Source: Taxillus chinensis (lineage: Eukaryota; Streptophyta; Magnoliopsida; Santalales; Loranthaceae). From it: a stretch of 64,000 bases of DNA. Location: the NCBI GenBank assembly GCA_023512835.1, contig CM042085.1, forward strand, positions 2,699,989 to 2,763,988, in the 5' to 3' direction. This document shows, piece after piece, positions 34,497-47,981 of this stretch (its first letter is position 1; the number at the start of each line of letters is the position of its first letter). Under the pieces are notes generated by a model, which was given only the letters and a program-made list of their open reading frames with translations, ran no database searches and was not told where the DNA came from. The position numbers and the translations under genes were made by a program.

Positions 34497-37400
34497 TTTT
34501 AAAAAATATTTTAAATTTCAGCTCAAACATCTATTAAAATGCAACTTGTATATCTCGAAAATCATTTGAATTTGTTTTTTTTTTATGTAAGGCATTAGAG
34601 AATCCGTAAGAAACTCATCTTCAATTTTGTTTTTGAAGCTTAATTTTGATGATATTTACAACTAAAAATGCTGTGGTAGAAATGAGAAGGGTAAACAGAA
34701 AAGTACAACAATTCTAAAATAAAAAAATCAAGTTATGTCTACATCACTATCATTCATGTTTATTGATTATGATAACAAATTTCAATTACCCATAAATCAT
34801 CCATCTATAATATCAAATTATGTGTAATTGAATTACAAATATAATATTAGAATTAAATACTACCCAAAGATATGGTCACTTTAGGGACTAACAGTTCTTT
34901 TACATTTAATTCTATTTCAATAATGGATTCATAAGGTTTGAACCGAAAATTCATTCAAGAATTTCACGATTGCAAATTTATACACATTAAAACTGTAGGC
35001 TCGATCAATAGAGCTTAAATTGCAAGTTTGTACATGTTAAAATTGTAGTTTTGAGCACTGAGCTTAAACCGTAAGTACGTATGCATGAAGTTTAAATCAC
35101 AAGTTTGTACGTATTAGAATCGTAAGTTTGAGCACAAAACTTAAACAGCAAGTTTGTAAACATTAAAACGCAAGCTTGAGCATGAACCTTGACTGCAAGT
35201 TTGTTTGTTTGGTCTTTAAACCGAAAATTTATGTTTTGAGGTCCTTTATACCGAAAGCTTATATCATGTGGTCTTTAAACCTAAAGTTTATGTCCTTGTG
35301 TGATCATGCTTCCTCTTCATTCACGATTTCTTTTTTATCCAAAGTCATCCTATTTAATTAAGAATGACCAAACTAAATGAAAATAAATAAAAAATCACTC
35401 TTGACCTTTATCGTTGTCTAGCAAGATAAAAAATCAAAATAAGATTTGATAAAGTAATTGAAAATGTGATTTATGGATCTCCAGCAAATCGTTGAACCCA
35501 TATCTTTATATCATAAAATTTTAAATCAATAATTTCTTTTCATACAAGGAAAAGCATGAATTCTCAAACTTTGCTATGATACCACGTGAAAAATCTCTGT
35601 AAAATTCCATCATACAAGCACAATTTTTCTGCATCTTAAGATTTCAAGGTTTTCTCATGATTTTAAATCTGTAATAAATGATACTAACCTATGTCAATGA
35701 TGCAACAATAATGAAGCTTTGAATGTTGAAATTATCCTTTTTCTTACCCTTCATCTCTTGATAACGCTTTCTGCAATAATGATGGAAGATTTTTCTACTG
35801 TCCATACTTTCTGGATGGAGGATGAAAAACAATAAATAGGACAGATAGTTAAAAGCTGCCATTAACTATTAAGTAACTGCTCGCGTCAAGCACTTAGAAA
35901 ATTATTCTCTTAGCAGCTAATTTACCTTTTAGCCTTTACCATGTTAACATTAAATTATCAATGTATGAGACATATTTTTCTAACATAATGTAGGGTGTTA
36001 TATTAATGGGCTTGTATGCAGTCAGTCATCTCCAATGCTTTTCATAATTTTTTTTCCTCTTCTGGTTAACGTAGAAGAGGTATCCAAAAAAAGAGTTTGC
36101 ATCAAGAGGACATGTGGGATTGCGTAAAAAATTGTGGCATGTAGGCTGTAGCCTCATTGAGAACCCTACAAAATGTTAAATTTCTTAGTCGGTACATCTT
36201 ACAATGATCAGGTGATTGGTTTATGATCCGCCATGCAGATCAATCTTGCTCTTTTTAGTTTACCATGCTAATGCCGGTTTCCTTTAATGGGGAATGTAAA
36301 TGATGGTCGTTGATATGTAGATTTCCGATTCGCATTACAAAATTGTGGCAGTATTAGCTTTTGCTAGGGCTATTACATTGACAATTTTAAAGAAGTTTTT
36401 CAAATGGTGTTGAATTACCTGTTAGCAAACTTGACTTCCTTCTTTGTCATCGGAAATGTATTGAAATTGCTATTGTTTTACAGATGATGCCATGGCCATC
36501 TTAATGGCGTATCAAAGTCCACAGGTGGAAATTTTGGGCTTGACAACAATATTTGGGAATGTTACTACAGAAGGTGCCACTCGCAATGCATTGCTTTTGG
36601 TATGTAGTGTTGTTAGGTTCTGTTAGCTCCATTTTCAATCGGGGTTGATCTGTCTTATGCCATAATTTCAGATTGATCTGTCTTATGCCATAATTTCAGG
36701 TCTTCTCATGTTTATGGTATATGTTCATGATCAATTCTATTTTTTAACATGCAAAAGGATAGTGTGAGATCGCAGGATGTCCAGGTGTTCCTGTTGCAGA
36801 AGGCAGCTCAGAGCCATTGAAGGTGACTGCCTTACGATATATTCCTTTTTTATTTTATAAAAAAACTGCAACTTGATTCTTTCAACAAGCTGAGTGCAAA
36901 TATACTTTCTATAGTGTTCATATCCTACTTTTATATGTTGTAAATTATATTTTCAAACTATGTATCAGTTTCTTTTTTGAGGATTATTTTATATTTATGA
37001 TTGGTATAGTTGAAGATTTATTTCCCCAAATTGAAGTTCATGCTGGCATGATAACACTTCAATACACCACTGATACATGCAAATGTCTCTTTAGGCTATA
37101 TCCAATTGAATAGTTATTTTGAGAAACCTTGGATGAGTATAAGGTGCAAGGCTCATTATCAATTTGAAAAATTATTAAAGATTTTCCATTGCACAAAAGA
37201 AGCTTCAATAGTTAATAACTTTATATATATATAGTACATATCTATTAATTTTGGCCTTCTGTGACCTGTAGTTACTGCTGTCATTTTTTAATGCTGCCTG
37301 AAGCCTACTGATTTGATGAGTTTTTTCTTTTGAAGAAACCGTCATTTGTTTTAATTAGTAACTAATGGCCCAAAGTTCTGTCGGTTCTTACATTGGACCA

Positions 37401-39551
37401 TAGATTCCATGTGTAAATCTCAATATTAATGGATGGAGTCTTGATATCATAAAATAATCAATGGGCACTGAAATGTCTAAATGTGATTGTAAAATTAATA
37501 AGCAACAAATGTCTAACAAATGATTCGTTATGCCCTATTTAAGTGAATCTTAATATTGTCCTGTATATTTTGTTATTGTCTAATTTGAATTATAGTGTTC
37601 ATGAGAGGTCACTTCAGATTGCGTCACTCTAAAGTAGTTTGCATTGGTTAGGGAAGAGCTCGGTGCTTCTTTTAATTTGTCTCGGATAATATCCTTTCAA
37701 TGTTGGAGAAGATGGGGAATGAATTGTATTGTATTGCTTGCCTCAATCTTTTTTTTGCCTGTATCTATGTAGTTTCTGAACTCTCATTCTGCAAATGGAT
37801 TTCATATTATCTCTCTGATATTTTTTGGTGTGTGTGCTTTTTTAATTTTAATTTCTTATAAATACTCGGATTTTGCGTGGAATGTCTCTTCACCACAACC
37901 ATATAACATGTTTATGACCACTTTGTTTACAGGTTTTTTTCGTGTATAAATTCTGTATTATTTTAGCTGTCAAACATTTCATTGCAGCCTAACAATTGTA
38001 TATTTTGAAGCAGCGGGGACAGCCATGCGTTGCTGACTTTGTTCATGGTTCTGATGGACTAGGAAATGTAAATCTTCCTCCTCCAAAAGCAAAAAAAATT
38101 GAGAAGAATGCATGCGAATTTTTAGTTGATAAGGTTTCTGAATATCCCGGTGAAGTATCTATACTTGCACTGGGACCATTGACAAATTTGGCTTTGGTAA
38201 GTTGTTCTTGCCACTTGTTTAATCTGTCATTTTTTTGAAGTTCCCTGACGCATACTGATCTTGACGGTAACAATGTTTTGTTTCGTTTATATTTCAAAGG
38301 CTATCAAAAGGGATTCAACATTTGCAGGCAAGGTGAAGAAAGTGGTCATACTTGGTGGTGCTTTCTTTGTATTAGGAAATGTCAATCCTGCTGCTGAGGC
38401 AAATGTGAGTACGCTTATGTGATCACCGGTCAACGAATGTCTCGTATTATGTGTGTCATACTCACATTTTCAGTTTTAGTTTTTGTTCCTACTGTCCTTT
38501 TTGTAATCGTTGAAAAATTATTCTAATCAAAAGACGACCTTGTACTAAGTTACTGTTTTCAGCAGGTTTATTGGAGTTCATGCAATCCATTCCAAATGTT
38601 CTACATATGCCTTCGAATGTCATTTTTGTATTGCACATGAATTGCAATAGTCTCAGTGAATTCTCAATCTTTGTTTCACAGATATATGGGGATCCAGAAG
38701 CAGCTGATATTGTGTTTACCTCGGGGGCAAATATTGTTGTTGTTGGCATAAACATTACAACCCAAGTCAGACTCACAGGTGAAGCATTATTGGCAAATAT
38801 TGTTGCTTCCACTACACAACACCCCCCCCCCCCCCAAAAAAAAAAAAAAAAAAAAAAAAACCTGTTAATTACTCTTAATCTATTTGACCTTTTGAGTTGC
38901 GTTAGTATTTTATTTATTTATTACTATTATACGTTTGCTTTCCTTAACATGAATATATCTTGAATTCAGATGATGACCTCTATAAATTAAGGCACTCAAA
39001 AGGACGTTATGCCCAATTCTTATGTGACATATGTAAATACTACAGAGATTGGCATGTTAAGTCAGAGAGGGTTTATGGTAATCTTCCAGCCGTCCCTTTG
39101 CAGTCCATGATATACAACTGTGAATTGTTTAATTTTTACAACTTAATTCGATGGATTAATTTATAAATAGAAGTTTCTGATTTTTTTTTTTAATTTCAGG
39201 GCTTTTCCTTCATGATCCTGTCAGTTTTGTGGCTCTAGTTCGGCCTGATCTCTTTGAATTCAAGCAAGGAGTTGTGAGGGTTGAGACACAAGGCCTCTGT
39301 ATGGGGCTTACGCTAATGGATCAAGGGCTAAAGAAGTACGTACATATATATAAATATATATATATATCCACTGAATCATTGTTGTAATAATATTTTGATG
39401 AGTTTTTTTTTAAGAAAAGGTATTTCGTTTGTTCTCATACAGATGGAATTCAAGTAATCCATGGTCAGACCATTCCCCTGTATCTGTTGCTTGGACTGTG
39501 AATGTGGAGGAGGTTTTAGAGTACATTAAAAAATTGTTGGAGAAACCATGA
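33847..39551 (+). CDS. Inosine-uridine-type nucleoside hydrolase (probable uridine nucleosidase)
   Basis: Nine exons (33847-33967, 36484-36599, 36763-36822, 38014-38196, 38300-38404, 38682-38778, 38970-39077, 39200-39335, 39443-39551) encode 344 residues in consistent phase. The enzyme cleaves ribonucleosides such as uridine to base and ribose in the cytosol, feeding pyrimidine and purine salvage. The Ca2+- and ribose-binding motif DTDPGIDD lies near residues 35-42, split by intron 1. Other family blocks include GLTTIFGNVTTEGATRNAL, VADFVHGSDGLGN, ILALGPLTNLAL, VVILGGAF, NVNPAAEANIYGDPEAAD, HDPVSF and a terminal SVAWTV. Homology runs along the whole length of Arabidopsis URH1/URH2 as I remember them. 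Intron 1 is 2.5 kb and holds foreign material (a PPR fragment and minisatellites), yet its splice sites look intact. I cannot separate URH1 from URH2 by eye, so no symbol is given. Confidence 0.93.
34200..34436 (+). pseudogene. PPR protein gene fragment inside URH intron 1
   Basis: The plus frame reads, without a stop, through KIVKGLANQFFPNKNMCDF and LIKGWCALGKLEEAR, a typical pentatricopeptide-repeat segment (NMCDFLIKGWC.LGKLEEA). It has no start, is only about 75 codons, and runs directly into (TA)n(GA)n. It is therefore a captured or transposed fragment, not an exon of the nucleosidase. It is GC-richer than the surrounding intron. Confidence 0.68.
34432..34494. repeat. Compound (TA)n(GA)n microsatellite
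   Basis: A TA run at 34432-34459 passes directly into a GA run ending near 34494. It abuts the 3' end of the PPR fragment and may mark the junction where the fragment was broken or inserted. Confidence 0.9.
34972..35300. repeat. Two adjoining minisatellites in URH intron 1
   Basis: From 34972 to about 35208, an imperfect unit of roughly 49 bases ('gcaagtttgtacat...aaaattgtag...gagcttaaa') occurs about five times, one copy shortened. From 35211 to about 35300 a different unit of about 30 bases ('ggtctttaaaccgaaaattt...') occurs three times. Copies differ by 10-25 percent by eye. They lie in non-coding intron sequence. Confidence 0.75.
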
Positions 39552-40264
39552 GAACAGAAACTTGAGGTATACAACATTGGAGGATTGGTTGGGCTGTCTC
39601 CATTCCAAAGCAAATCGTCTTTGTGATTACATTTGTGGACACTTTATATCTCATAACATTGACACATCGGTTTTTAAGTCCCCTTCAAATTGGTTCCAAC
39701 GCGTGAAACGCTTCCTTGTTGATATTTCAACCAATTGAAAGTAGCATATTGTATTGGCATTTCTCCGTCAATTTATTCATATTCGTGCATTTGTCGGAGG
39801 AATGGAGATCATCGTAGTGCATTGCGATTCACAACCGTATACAAAAAGCATGGACCCTTTCTATTATGGATATATGGGTAAGTTTTTTGTATGCTAATTA
39901 TGTGTGGGTGAGATTGTGATAAGGCAAAAAAAATTAAATTAGTCTGTTTAAAATACGATTGTTTTTTAAAATTTAAATAAATTTATATTATTTATAAATA
40001 TTAAAAAAATTATTGAAGTTACTGTTTTTAAAATAATTATATATTTATAATAAAACCCAGCCTTCCAACTGCAGAACGGATTGTTTTATATGATAGCCAT
40101 TAATTATATATTACGAAGTGGCTTGGTTTTACATATATTAAAATTGATTAATTGTAATTACCGTAATATCCTACTTCTAAGTCTCGCTACTCCCGTCTAA
40201 CCATTAATAGTTAAAAGCACGATTTCTATTTCATTATTATTATTATTATTACTATTATTATTAC

Positions 40265-40301
<37 letters not shown>

Positions 40302-41002
40302 GAAATGTAGGATTCCCCTTCAAGCTTAGCCCAACAGCGATTAGGACATGATGAATCCTCCTGATAAAAAAGTTGTTGGTAATGGTATGAACAAGTTTCT
40401 CATTAAGTTCACCAAAACTTCCCATTTTAATACAATTAATAGTACTATGTAACTGATTATGGTTGATATGGCACTCTATTATATATGATCATTATAATAA
40501 TCGATCACTATATAAATTTTTTTAGTCTAATTGCATCTTCCTTTTCTTCCTATGTTCACGTTTCGTACGCATTCATTATTTCCCTGCTGCCCCTGAATTT
40601 AAATAAAATATTATTTTGGAGCTGTAAACGTTTCTTTCGTAATAAATTTTATTTACCATGCTTTTAAGAAAAAAAAAAACAATTTATCTCTATCTGCGTC
40701 CAAAAAAAAGTAAAAAAAAAAGTAAGAGGAATATATTTAACTATAATATATACAGATATAGTATATATAGTATTGTATTTAAAACTTAAAAGAGTCACTA
40801 TAGCCCTGCAACTCCTTCCAAGAATGCCACCCACTCCAAATATATATCCAAACTTCTGTCCTTCAAAAACAAAACGGGTCACGCATGCATGGCATATCCA
40901 ATCCCAGTACGTCTTATATCATAAGCAACCTCATCACCCACACAACCGCTATATAAATCTATGTCCTATAATCTAAAATTATTGTAAATTTCACATATTA
41001 AT
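39552..41002. other. Intergenic region, URH to LysM gene
   Basis: The first few hundred bases are the URH 3' UTR. The rest is AT-rich, with a (TTA)n microsatellite near 40222-40300. The LysM TATA box is at 40949-40958. No gene was recognised. Confidence 0.5.
40949..40958 (+). promoter_or_regulatory. TATA box for the LysM gene
   Basis: CTATATAAAT lies 54 bases before the ATG at 41003, placing transcription start near 40980 with a short leader. Confidence 0.65.
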
Positions 41003-41359
41003 ATGGCAGCAGCAGCTAGCATCTCCTGGTGCTGTGCTATCTTCCTGGCGGTGGTGGCACTGAGTTTGTGCGAGTCGATTCAGAGCGAGCAGTTTCTGTG
41101 GGACGTTTATAATCATAATAATAATTATTATTACGGAGGGGGGAAGGAGGGGTGCGAGGAGATATACGTGGTGCGGGAAGGGGAGACGCTGCAGAGCATA
41201 AGCGACAAGTGTGGGGACCCCTTCATAGTGGAGGAGAACCCGCATATCAACGACCCGGATGATGTCTTCCCTGGCCTTGTTATCAAGATTACTCCTTCCT
41301 TCATTCATCAACGTACGGTATCGGTATCAATATTATCATCATATACGTACGATAGTTAA
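41003..41359 (+). CDS. Small secreted LysM-domain protein
   Basis: A single exon encodes 118 residues. Residues 1-24 form a signal peptide (a hydrophobic core around CCAIFLAVVALSLC). A short Asn/Tyr/Gly-rich spacer follows, then one LysM domain at about 54-98 (IYVVREGETLQSISDKCGDP, then DPDDVFPGLVIKITP). LysM domains bind N-acetylglucosamine polymers such as chitin or peptidoglycan. Proteins with a signal peptide and one LysM, lacking kinase or GPI segments, are a small plant family of unclear role (At5g62150-like, from memory). Cys51 and Cys70 could form a disulfide. The last 20 residues are not family-like. The start is supported by a TATA box 54 bases upstream. Confidence 0.87.
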   Translation: MAAAASISWCCAIFLAVVALSLCESIQSEQFLWDVYNHNNNYYYGGGKEGCEEIYVVREGETLQSISDKCGDPFIVEENPHINDPDDVFPGLVIKITPSFIHQRTVSVSILSSYTYDS

Positions 41360-41512
41360 TTGATTCATCATGCTGCACCCTCCATTTTCATCCACAATAT
41401 ATATATAATTATATTTTTTTCTTTTTAAAAGTTTATATTATATTTCAATTTCCTCTCAGTATGTATATATGAGCTTCTCGTGTTATATTGAGTGCATGTA
41501 GAGGGTGTTTTA

Positions 41513-41543
<31 letters not shown>

Positions 41544-41655
41544 GCACGTGTGTGTGCGCGGGAGCATGAATTTATATATATTCTTGTATCTGCATAAATT
41601 GAAGACAGTGCTATATAATTAAGTATGATAATTGGCTCCGAATTGCAAGCAAAGT

Positions 41656-41690
<35 letters not shown>

Positions 41691-42179
41691 TATATATATA
41701 TAGATTCATATATATAAGATTCACTTAACATTTCAAAAGATATATTAAAAAAAGAATAGCGAATAAACAATTAATTAGATTCATCATACTCTTTATAACT
41801 CCTTATATCAATTTTTTGTTTTTTGAAAAACGGAAGTTAGAGATGCATGCATCCTTCTATGCACATCTACAAAGACACAATCTGTTCGGTGATTTTATTA
41901 AACCTAGGGAGGTGAGATTAGATAACATAACTAATCTCAGATCACACAAATTAAAGGAAGTGTAAGGAGTAGACGCAATGCTGCCCATTTTCACACATCG
42001 ATTTAATAAGTTTTTTCCTTTTCCTTTTATTATCCGTGTAAAAAAAAAAAGCATATTCAAAATGTGGTAAGGTCATAAAATCTATTCATTCAGATACTTT
42101 TATAAATTTATGAACAAAAAGTTTTAAGATTATCGGCTAGCCAAATCTTAAATTTGAATTCGCCTTATATAAGATATTA

Positions 42180-45025
42180 TATTTTCGATCTTATCTTAAT
42201 ATGAGTATATATCGTAAATAGAACCGGAGGGGGGTTAGTGTGACAATTGGAAAGGACCGTATTAGGTGAAGGATTCGGCTGGTCAAAGACTCAAAGGAAT
42301 TGCAACATATCATGTGATTAATTGTACAACCACCATATATAGGAGTGGTTAATTTTAATGTCTATAGTTTGAACTTAATTGAACCTTCTTTTAAGTTTCC
42401 TTGTGGAGTGTTTGTGATGCATTTATTATGCTATATATATTCGAGGCCCCTATAAATATTACCTTGGGAGGCCCTAAGGTAATTAAGAGTGGGAGGTTTT
42501 AAATAGAGAAAAGTAATTTGTATTAAAAATATTTTATTTTATTTTTTTAAAATGCCTTTACGGTTTATTTTATTTAAATAAAATATTACATTTATTTTTT
42601 AAAATATTTTATTTATTTTTTGAATTGTCACACTTAAAAAAACAGATTCATAAAACATTGGCATAGATTAAAAAATGCCGGCCGGTATATTAATATTAAT
42701 ATACAACAATGTTGGCGTTTAGGATCGGCATTTCGCGACAGATCTATGCCAACGTTTTTCAGTTATGCGTGAACAAAATTTACGGACAGTTACGGACGTA
42801 GTTAAGGAGATAGTTACTGGCGTACAAATCACGCCGCCATAGTAAAGGACCATATTTTCAAAGTAGAGTTGTTCCTAATTACCCGCTAACCAACTCACCA
42901 TAATTTCAATCCTATATATATTTTTTTAGAATCTTGAGTGACAAAATCTAGAACTAAAAGATGGGTAAAAAATCCAAGAGATGCAGAAAATCCAGAAGAT
43001 TTACGAAATCCAAAAAATGATGATAATCTGGGAAGCATTTGATTACCCGAAATGACAACATAATCTGTGTTGGATTGTTCAATAATCCCTACTTCAATGA
43101 CTTCCTTAATTAGTAGAAACATTCATTAATGGACTTCCTTAATTAGTTATAATCATACTTGTCAACAATAGTCAATGTGAATTCTAAGAGATAATAATCC
43201 AAAGATTAATGCTACGGATAATTTTAAGATAACTGTGACGATATAGCAGTCTATTAATTTATTGGAGAAAAAAAAAAGAAAAAATTATAATCCAGAGTAT
43301 CAAGATAATCTGAATTGAACTATGTTAAGGCATTTTTACATAATATTTTTCATTTTAAACTTGTCGTATAGATTGTAACATTAGAATTGACTAGTCTATG
43401 CTATAAATGAGTGGTCAAATTTAACTAGTACTTGTTACTCCTCAAATATTATTATTTTAGACTATGCATTTCCCTACCGACCATCCCCTCTACCATCAAT
43501 GGCGACCCCTCCACCATTGCTGCATATCAGCGTCAACCCTTGACTCCTTTGCATAAAATAGTAAAGTCATCGGAGGATTATGGTCGTTGAGCTCTCCACA
43601 TAGTCTTTTGTCATCATAGACGGATCCACCGACGATTCGGCGCCAGAGAAACTATAAAGGGTACGGTCGGTGATGTTTGTTGATGAGGACCTTGAAGGGT
43701 TGTGGGCATTAGATCAAATATCGTTTGTTTCGAGTTCAATATCGATATCTCCACTGCTTATACGATCTGATGTCGTCTCTGCTGTGGGCGTTCCGTCTCT
43801 ATAGTCTTTTTTTAAATGCTTTTATGTCTTATTTTTGGTATGTAGTTGAACTGATTAAATTATTTTTTGTGGTTTTTTTTATTCTCTTCGGGTTTAGTTG
43901 CTTTATCTACTATATTTTGAATTGAAGGAATCCAAGCCTCTCTGAGAGGAGTAATCTTAACATATAATATTACTGGCATATTATAATTTCCATTGCATAA
44001 TTAATTAGTTGTAAAAACCCACAAATTGTTACATGAGAAGATAATTTGTCTTATTTGTACAACTCTGAAGTTTCTTTGATTGTTTTAACTTGAAAGATAA
44101 AATAAAGATAAAGGTTTTGTCCTTCCACCACTTTTGCTTGTGTCACGTTCGGAACAGTCCTATTTGATGAAGGAGTGGATGCATAGGCACTTCATTACTT
44201 TAAATATTAAACTGAAAGATATGTTGTTTTGTAGATTTTAGGATGTAAATGTTTTTTGTGACGCCGCTAGTGGTTACCGAAGTTGGATACCAGTGATAGA
44301 AAAATAATATTTTATTAAAATAGCAAAATAATTGATGAGTCCATTATTTATTTGATGGGCTAAAATATAAATTTTGTGAAAAGAAATTTTTTTAAACTAA
44401 ATTTCATTTAAAAAATACCTAGCCAGTCGTAAATACTTTTCGAGACTTGGTTTTCGTTATTAGTGGCTATGGCTTTGGCTTCTTTCCTAGGACAAATTAA
44501 TCTAACAATATTTTCATCTGTGTCATATATTTCAGTATTTAACACATCTATAGAACTGGACAGCTATCCCATCTTACTACTATTTCTTCTGGAGAGATTA
44601 TAATGGTTCAATATCTTATAACATCTTATAATTTGGATATCGTTGTACTTAAGAGAACATGTCGCTCAATTATACTTTACCGAAAATACTTTTGACATCA
44701 CAAAACATGCATCTTATGACATTTAGACCCCAATACTACTCGTTAAACTATATTAAGACACATATTCATTCATGTATCACAATATCCACGTCTACCTCTT
44801 ATGATTTTGATGCTAATTAATTTCATAAGAAATTATATTTTAGTGCTTAATATGAATATGGTAAGTAGAGCCGATAGGTTAGTGTGACAACTGCCAACTT
44901 GGAAAGGGCTGACACCATAGGAGTGGTTTCGATGTCTACAGTTAGAACTTAAAATAAACCGTAATTAAGTTTCATGTGGATTGTTTGTGATGCGTTTATT
45001 CGAGGCCCGCGAATATTGTTACCAA
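42180..45025. repeat. Pair of diverged direct repeats (42180-42475 and 44845-45025)
   Basis: Both copies contain, in the same order, 'ggttagtgtgacaa', 'ggaaagg', 'ataggagtggtt', 'tgtctaca/tagttagaactta', 'tttgtgatgc' and 'ttcgaggccc'. The first copy is longer and has an extra internal segment. The 2.65 kb between them is unrelated. An ancient duplication or two copies of one element would explain it. Confidence 0.65.
42654..42756. repeat. Imperfect inverted repeat (about 100-bp hairpin)
   Basis: Outer arms AACATTGGCATAGAT (42654-42668) and ATCTATGCCAACGTT (42742-42756) are complementary with one mismatch. An inner pair, AAATGCCG and CGGCATTT, is also complementary. The loop is AT-rich. It could be a tiny MITE or an RNA hairpin. 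Confidence 0.6.
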
Positions 45026-45955
45026 ATACCTATTTTATACTGTACATTAAATTTCCTTTCACGGCACGGGAGAGAGTGCGAGAATTTTGCGCGGTGTATA
45101 TCAAACACCGTATCCGAATGGTGTATCTGTTTTTAGAAATTAAAAAAAAAAATCGCGGATCCCACGTGTTTGTTTTTATGTTTCATATACTTGAATTTTA
45201 TGACTATTTTTGAAATATTTTTTGTTTTAAAAATTAAATTTATATTTTTAACATTATTTTTATTAAGATTTTTTTTCTCTTCTATTTTATTATACGAGCC
45301 TATCTTACTTTTTTTTAAATTAAATCTAATTTTAAAAAACAATACATTTTTTCAGAGTCATAATTTCAATCATAAAATCAACCAAACATAATTCTTTTTT
45401 TAAAAAAATAAATAAAGTCTAATTTCAATAAAATAAAAAATCATATTCAATTTTGATGGCTATAATTTATCCATAGTTTTTTTTTCTGATAATATGATAT
45501 ATTATCACGTAATCATAATTATCCGATTGTAAAAGTAAGCCATTGAAAAAGGGTAACAAATTAATTAGGCAATAATATGTCTACAATTTTCACTGAAAAT
45601 ACTTTAATGCAAATTAAAAAATTTAAGCAGGCCTCACCCGTAACAGGCTAACACAGACCACAATCCAACTTGAAAATCTCCTTAATGATGATACTAGTTG
45701 TGAAAAAAGTAGGATCCAATAAAAAAAACTATGCGTCGCGGGCCAGTCATTCGATGACATCAAAGCATGACTGACCAAGTTTTTTTTTTTTTTTTTAAAG
45801 GTAGGCCTCGAGCGCGACCCAGACCCAAAAGATTTAGGGGGCTGTCTCATCAGTTTACAGCTTAAATAGTTAAATTACGTGGATTCCCACTATAAGAAGA
45901 CAGATGCACTTTTGACAGTCTTCCTCATCTCTGTCATTTATAGCTAGCTTTTCCT

Positions 45956-47945
45956 ATGATGCAGCCGCTGATTCTGCTTCTCTTTCTCTCACGCTTCTTG
46001 GCTCTTCTGGCCACGGGTACGTACGTATACGATCGACTACGAGGTGTTATTGTCTGTCGCCTCCGTTTTGGGTTTTTCCAAACAATTGGAACCGAACCAA
46101 TTGGTGCTTAATTTGTACATGTGACTGTTTGTGCATGGTTTTGTGTTAATATTGCCTGCTATATATGTATATATACATGTGACGGTTTGTGCGGTTTTGT
46201 TGTAGGGATACAAGGAGTTAACGGCTGGTCTCATCCTAATAACAAACCGCACCCAAAGCTTTTTGTTTTCGGGGATTCGTATGCCGACACCGGGAACACC
46301 CCTATCTCTCTGTCCCATTCTTGGAAGGTTCCCTACGGCGTCACTTTTCCGGGCAAGCCCTCCGGCCGCTTCTCCGATGGCCGTGTCTTGACTGATTACT
46401 TTGGTTTGCTGCTGTCTCGCCCACTATCTCTCTCCAATATTCATGCCGCCTTGACCTTTTTTTTGCTTGCTTGCTTGCTTTTATATATATATATATATAT
46501 ATATAATTAAATCGCTAATGTATTCAAAGGATGAAGATAAAGGCGCCTTGTTTTACTAAGTGGTCGAATAATTGTGATATCAGCTGTTATTCTACTCTTT
46601 TCTAATATGGCAATATCCACGTACGCCTTGCCTGATAATATATATAGTAACAGTAATAATTATAATGACAACAGCAATCCATTAAAATAGTTTGATTCTC
46701 CAAATTGCTAAAATATCCATTTTTAATATTAATTAATATTTGAAATTTTCTAGATAGGTTATGAAGGTAATTTTTTCCTGCATGAAAACTCAAAAAATAA
46801 ATTATTAATTTGGATTAATATATTGCAAATTCATACATGTTTATTATATGTATGAATTTGTGTGAGGAATATTGTTTGTTTGTATATCACTCTGCCAGAA
46901 TCTTCCATCCCCCTCCATCGTTGATTTTACAAATGTGTTTTTTTTTTCTTTTCAAACACTAATAATTAATAAGAGAAAATGATCACGCTTGTTGGTGGTG
47001 CACTGCTGGTGCATGAGGAGAAAATGACGTGCCAATAAGTGCCAAATCCTTTGATGATAGTTCAACTCATGGATCGGAAGGTGCTAATTAATATTGATTA
47101 TTATAGTTCGTGTCATGGAAATAATTATTATGTGCATGTTTTAAAGGAAACTACATTTAAAGTTTTTTTAAAAATAATTATTATTATGAAATAAATAAAA
47201 CAACATATATATATATATATTGATACATGCACTGTGGCGGCAAACACAAACAGCAAGGCATCTGGGGGTGAGATCGCCGATTCCGTACAGGTGGAGGAAA
47301 TGCGCGGGGGAAAAAGTGAGCGCCGGAATGAACTTCGCCCACGGAGGGACAGGCGCGTTTCAGACGCTAGTTCCAGGCCCCAACATGACCACCCAAATTC
47401 ATTTCTTCCGCCGCCTCGTCGCCGACTCTGTCTTCTCCGCCGCCGACGTCAACTCCTCCATCGCCCTTGTCACCCTTTCCGGCAACGACTACACCTTCTT
47501 CCAGTCCACCAACGGCTCCTCCGCTGAGGTAGGTAACTAACGTTAACGTACGTGTGTTGTCGTGCTTTAATTTGTTTTTCCGGTCACATGTTGAAAATTA
47601 ATATTATATTTTTTTTATCACTAGTAAACACGTGTAACCAAAAAAAAAACATAAAACGATATATTATTAGAAAATTCCTAAAATTATCTTTTAATAAAAA
47701 AATCACCAACTAACTCATATCACATGTGATGATAAAACAAGATGTAATACATACGCACATGAAACATCACTAATTTGGTATGGTGATTAAGGTTATTTTC
47801 AATTCTAACGAGTCAACCGGCAGGAGAACAGGAAATGCCATTTCCGTTCGCGTTTAGTTGGTAGTCCTTAATTAATACGTTTTATGTAATCCAAATATAT
47901 TTTTTAATCTGTGTAATTATACTTACCTAAACTTAAACATATTAC

Positions 47946-47981
<36 letters not shown>

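Larger units (their letters stand above)
41360..45955. other. Long AT-rich intergenic region, LysM to GDSL gene
   Basis: No gene was recognised. It contains TA microsatellites (about 41511-41535 and 41654-41702), an inverted-repeat hairpin at 42654-42756, and a pair of diverged direct repeats (about 42180-42475 and 44845-45025). The GDSL promoter, with a TATA-like TATAAGAAG at 45891, is at the right end. Confidence 0.5.

Noticed and set aside
34972..35210. CRISPR-like spacing of short repeats
   Set aside because: The repeats are diverged and contiguous without unique spacers, and lie in a plant intron. They are a minisatellite.
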